Shown here in pieces: positions 62,261 through 64,000 of a stretch of DNA of 64,000 bases; the stretch's first letter is position 1, and each line of letters begins with the position of its first letter. The translations under genes were made by a program, and so were the position numbers. The DNA is from Cyclobacteriaceae bacterium. GTDB taxonomy: Bacteria; Bacteroidota; Bacteroidia; Cytophagales; Cyclobacteriaceae. The stretch covers positions 1,054,001 to 1,118,000 of the forward strand of contig JABFRS010000001.1 of assembly GCA_013141055.1 (NCBI GenBank). Direction: 5' to 3'. The notes below the pieces were generated by a model that saw only the letters and a program-made list of their open reading frames with translations, made no database searches and was not told where the DNA came from.

Positions 62261-62680
62261 TCAACGCTTTTTTATGAATTGACCCTCGCCAGAAGTAGTG
62301 TGAGGTCCGGCATAACCTGTCAGCCTAAACTTTAGTCTCCTTCCGCGAGTAGTTTGAAATTCAAAATACGGCTTCGAGGACTTGGAAAGCACCCTTTGCA
62401 CGGCATTGCTAGTCGTATCACTCGTTATCATATAGTTCAAACGCAATGTGCAATTCTCGTTGCCATCGATTTTGCCTTTAATTTCTCGACCGTCTTTGAG
62501 CTCAGTGAAGTAATCACCTTCTAGTGAGAGAACATAAGAAGCGCTGCCGAACTCTTTATTAAACTTTACCCTGTACTTACCGTCCTCAAGCTTCTCACAA
62601 TCTTGTCCATGAGCTAATTTGCCCAGCAGGAGCAGGGCAGTAGTTGTAGCTGATATCGACAAACTAATCTTTCGTCTCAA
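62261..62680 (-). CDS. Cassette-borne exported protein, unknown
   Basis: A 139-residue exported protein. Signal peptide MRRKISLSISATTTALLLLG then KLAHGQ, cleavage near residue 25. The mature part is strand-rich: DGKYRVKFNKEFGSASYVLSL, GDYFTELKDGREIKGKI, CTLRLNYMITSD, PYFEFQTTRGRRLKFRL. Two cysteines (in QDCEKLE and ENCTLRL) could form a disulfide. I do not recognise the family. Start 22 bp from the 5' box and stop 15 bp from the 3' box of its unit; there is no room for a promoter of its own. Confidence 0.78.
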   Translation of the reverse strand: MRRKISLSISATTTALLLLGKLAHGQDCEKLEDGKYRVKFNKEFGSASYVLSLEGDYFTELKDGREIKGKIDGNENCTLRLNYMITSDTTSNAVQRVLSKSSKPYFEFQTTRGRRLKFRLTGYAGPHTTSGEGQFIKKR

Positions 62681-62702
62681 GGTCTTTATTGGCTAAGGCA
62701 TT

Positions 62703-62791
62703 GCACACAACGTTTTGCCATGAGGCGTTGGCCTTACCTTAATTTAAAAATAGAGAAAAAAGGCCAATGCATTATAGCTTGTGTTGTGGGC
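62703..62791 (-). repeat. attC-like site E
   Basis: Left box GCACACAAC (62703-62711), right box GTTGTGGGC (62783-62791). Inner arms GCGTTGGCC (62725-62733) and GGCCAATGC (62762-62770) pair with one wobble; the outer parts of the arms pair imperfectly. The loop is A-rich. Overall 89 bp, similar in size to classical attC sites. Confidence 0.78.
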
Positions 62792-62799
62792 AGTTACAG

Positions 62800-63207
62800 T
62801 CACTTCACGATCACGGTCCAATTGTTTTTATTTAAATCCGACAGTTTATAATCTAATCGTTTATATCTTCCATTCGCCCTTAAAGTGTCCCAGTCAGTCT
62901 TAAGAACTTGCTCATAATCAAATATGAAGATACTTAAGGTGCTATCTTTACCATGACTAACGTCCCACACCCATTGATCCTTATTGTTCACTTTTTCAAC
63001 ACGAGTCGAGTCCCCGGGGTCTAGTCTTTCTCTGATAAAGAACTCCTTTTTATTAATTGAGGGCACATGCAGAACTGTATCCACTTCATAGTCAAAACAA
63101 ATCACTTTACCTGAACGGTTAATAATTAATAATCGATCATCAGGCGTTGGTTCCAGAACGCAAGAAACCAACAGTAAAAAAAATATAGCTATTAATATCT
63201 TATTCAT
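62800..63207 (-). CDS. Cassette-borne lipoprotein, unknown
   Basis: A 135-residue probable lipoprotein. ATG 63207 gives MNKILIAIFFLLLVSCVLEP with the lipobox Cys at 16; the frame is open 10 codons further but those codons lie in the attC-like site F. The mature part begins TPDDRLLIINRSGKVICFDYE and continues with strands (FIRERLDPGDSTRVEKVNNK, LSIFIFDYEQVLK). Unknown family. The stop is 8 bp from the 3' box. Confidence 0.78.
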   Translation of the reverse strand: MNKILIAIFFLLLVSCVLEPTPDDRLLIINRSGKVICFDYEVDTVLHVPSINKKEFFIRERLDPGDSTRVEKVNNKDQWVWDVSHGKDSTLSIFIFDYEQVLKTDWDTLRANGRYKRLDYKLSDLNKNNWTVIVK

Positions 63208-63229
63208 TTTCCACTCTTTCAATGTAATT

Positions 63230-63362
63230 GCCCACAACGCTCGGCTATAAAACGTATGCGTTTAAATACCTACATCTTTGTCCCACGTTACTGCCGAAAT
63301 TTAACAGCACACACTTTAAGAACCTACGATATAGCATATGTTTTATAGCCATTGTTGTGCAC
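63230..63362 (-). repeat. attC-like site F
   Basis: Left box GCCCACAAC (63230-63238), right box GTTGTGCAC (63354-63362). Arms GGCTATAAAACGTATGC (63243-63259) and GCATATGTTTTATAGCC (63334-63350) pair over 17 bp with a single mismatch, the best hairpin of the array. The loop is about 74 bases. At 133 bp it is the long type of site. Confidence 0.82.
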
Positions 63363-63365
63363 CGT

Positions 63366-63857
63366 TTAGACATTAGTCCCACGCCAGATAACTGGGAAAA
63401 TCGTCTGCTTTATTGTCGGGTGTAGTCCAGCCGGGATGAAATACTCGCTCGTCATCATGTTTGTCACAATACAATACGTCCCGTCCGTGAATGTGTACTT
63501 GGCAAAGTCAAAGTCGAATCCAAGTAGTCCGATCTGTTTTTGTTCTTCAATGTCAACCGACCTAACGTCATTGAGTTTCCAAATTTGTCTCCGTCCGTCT
63601 CTGGTGATTTCAAATATTCCATTGTCCTGGTCAATGCGCACCTGGAGGTAGAGACTTCTTCTCAAATAATGAGCCGTCAAGCAAATTGGTATCAGTCCAA
63701 CTATTGCCAGAAACGAAGCAACTACAATCAATGTATTGTCCACCGGGAATCGTATCAAAAGAAACATTGAGCTCCCCAACAGTCCAAATCCTATTAAGAG
63801 ATTGAAAAACTGTCCGAATCCAAACTTGTACTCGTAATGATGGTTTACTTTGTCCAT
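63366..63857 (-). CDS. Cassette-borne two-TM membrane protein, unknown
   Basis: A 163-residue protein from ATG 63857 (MDKVNHHYEYKFGFGQFFNL); the frame is open 24 codons more but through site G. Two TM helices at about 17-36 and 45-66 (LLIGFGLLGSSMFLLI, TLIVVASFLAIVGLIPICLT) precede a soluble strand-rich part (YLQVRIDQDNGIFEITRDGR, FAKYTFTDGTYCIVTNMM) like a bacterial PH-type domain. Not assigned to a family. The stop codon is 3 bp from the 3' box, the start 9 bp from the 5' box. Confidence 0.78.
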   Translation of the reverse strand: MDKVNHHYEYKFGFGQFFNLLIGFGLLGSSMFLLIRFPVDNTLIVVASFLAIVGLIPICLTAHYLRRSLYLQVRIDQDNGIFEITRDGRRQIWKLNDVRSVDIEEQKQIGLLGFDFDFAKYTFTDGTYCIVTNMMTSEYFIPAGLHPTIKQTIFPVIWRGTNV

Positions 63858-63866
63858 GGCTAAATG

Positions 63867-64000
63867 GTGCACAACGTTTGTGCATGAGCAGTGGCGGGTG
63901 TAAGTTGTGCCACACTGTCCCCGTTGCAAAAACGTATTTTGAAAGATAACACTTTTACCTTAAACCAAACCAGCCATTGCTTATGCATTGTGTTGTGGGT
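63867..64000 (-). repeat. attC-like site G at the window edge
   Basis: Left box GTGCACAAC (63867-63875), right box GTTGTGGGT (63992-64000), which ends on the last base of the window. Arms TGCATGAGCAGTGGCGGGT (63881-63899) and AACCAGCCATTGCTTATGCA (about 63968-63987) pair over about 17 of 19 positions. A further unit must lie to the right. Confidence 0.78.

Larger units (their letters stand above)
61202..64000 (-). mobile_element. Integron-like gene-cassette array (four units, continuing past the right edge)
   Basis: Four single-gene units, all on the minus strand, are bounded by palindromic sites. Proposed units, using the G^TT cut rule of integrons: 63238-63874, 62711-63237, about 62166-62710, and 61202 to about 62165 (lower border unclear). 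In each unit the box at the 5' end pairs with the box just after the stop codon: GTTGTGCAC/GTGCACAAC, GTTGTGGGC/GCCCACAAC, GTTGTGTGC/GCACACAAC, and less exactly GTTGGCAGT/GCTGCCAAT. Stops are 3-15 bp from the 3' box and starts 9-23 bp from the 5' box. No integrase is in the window. This is my inference from structure; the boxes differ from the classic GTTRRRY. Confidence 0.7.

Noticed and set aside
63228-63425. A 65-codon plus-strand frame across site F
   Set aside because: It covers a palindromic attC-like site and the end of a minus-strand gene; the hairpin explains the sequence better.

Overview
The window reads as a chromosomal segment of a Bacteroidota bacterium, most likely of the order Cytophagales. 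The evidence is a protein with a type IX secretion (T9SS) C-terminal sorting domain, type B succinate dehydrogenase (sdhCAB), promoters of the TTTG / TAnnTTTG kind, Bacteroidota-type families (DUF4136, PadR plus FtsX-like permease with a permease prefix domain, LPP20-type lipoproteins, M61 peptidase), many SPII lipoproteins, moderate GC and short intergenic gaps. I saw no rRNA, tRNA, CRISPR array, prophage or complete insertion sequence.

Layout. 1-5.4 kb: a reductive pyrimidine / beta-alanine catabolic operon on the minus strand (methylmalonate-semialdehyde dehydrogenase, omega-aminotransferase, NCS1 permease, dihydropyrimidinase cut by the left edge) with a divergent Lrp/AsnC regulator. 5.4-12.2 kb: an orphan histidine-kinase ATPase domain, a PadR regulator with a large FtsX-type permease, small enzymes and a DUF4136 protein. 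12.3-20.7 kb: signal peptidase I, an esterase/beta-propeller fusion, glutaminyl cyclase, a duplicated T9SS surface protein and a sugar symporter. 20.7-24.5 kb: a REP-like repeat, DUF3052 and two LPP20-type lipoproteins. 24.5-32.9 kb: sdhCAB, divergent from an exonuclease-DnaE fusion, then thioredoxin. 33-41 kb: small envelope proteins and an AddAB helicase-nuclease pair. 41-45 kb: a patatin-like phospholipase and xseAB. 45-59 kb: mostly small minus-strand accessory genes (VOC, DinB, DUF1801, RidA, PIG-L, GNAT, M61, LRR) interrupted by two families of dispersed intergenic repeats.

The most unusual part is the right end (about 59.7-64 kb). Short single-gene units, all on the minus strand, are separated by imperfect palindromes with 9-bp end boxes of the form GTTGTGNNN / NNNCACAAC. 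The two end boxes of each unit are exact or near reverse complements of each other but differ from those of neighbouring units. This is the arrangement expected of integron gene cassettes, where the start of a cassette pairs with the R'' box of its own attC. Three units fit exactly and a fourth fits with substitutions. Two further sites to the left look like decayed relatives. The cargo is small secreted or membrane proteins of unknown function. No integrase is in the window; from the cassette orientation it would lie beyond the right edge, unless this is an array without one.

Genes cooperate mainly in three places: the pyrimidine operon (uracil/thymine to beta-alanine to acetyl-CoA), the SDH respiratory complex, and DNA replication and repair (dnaE, addAB, xseAB).
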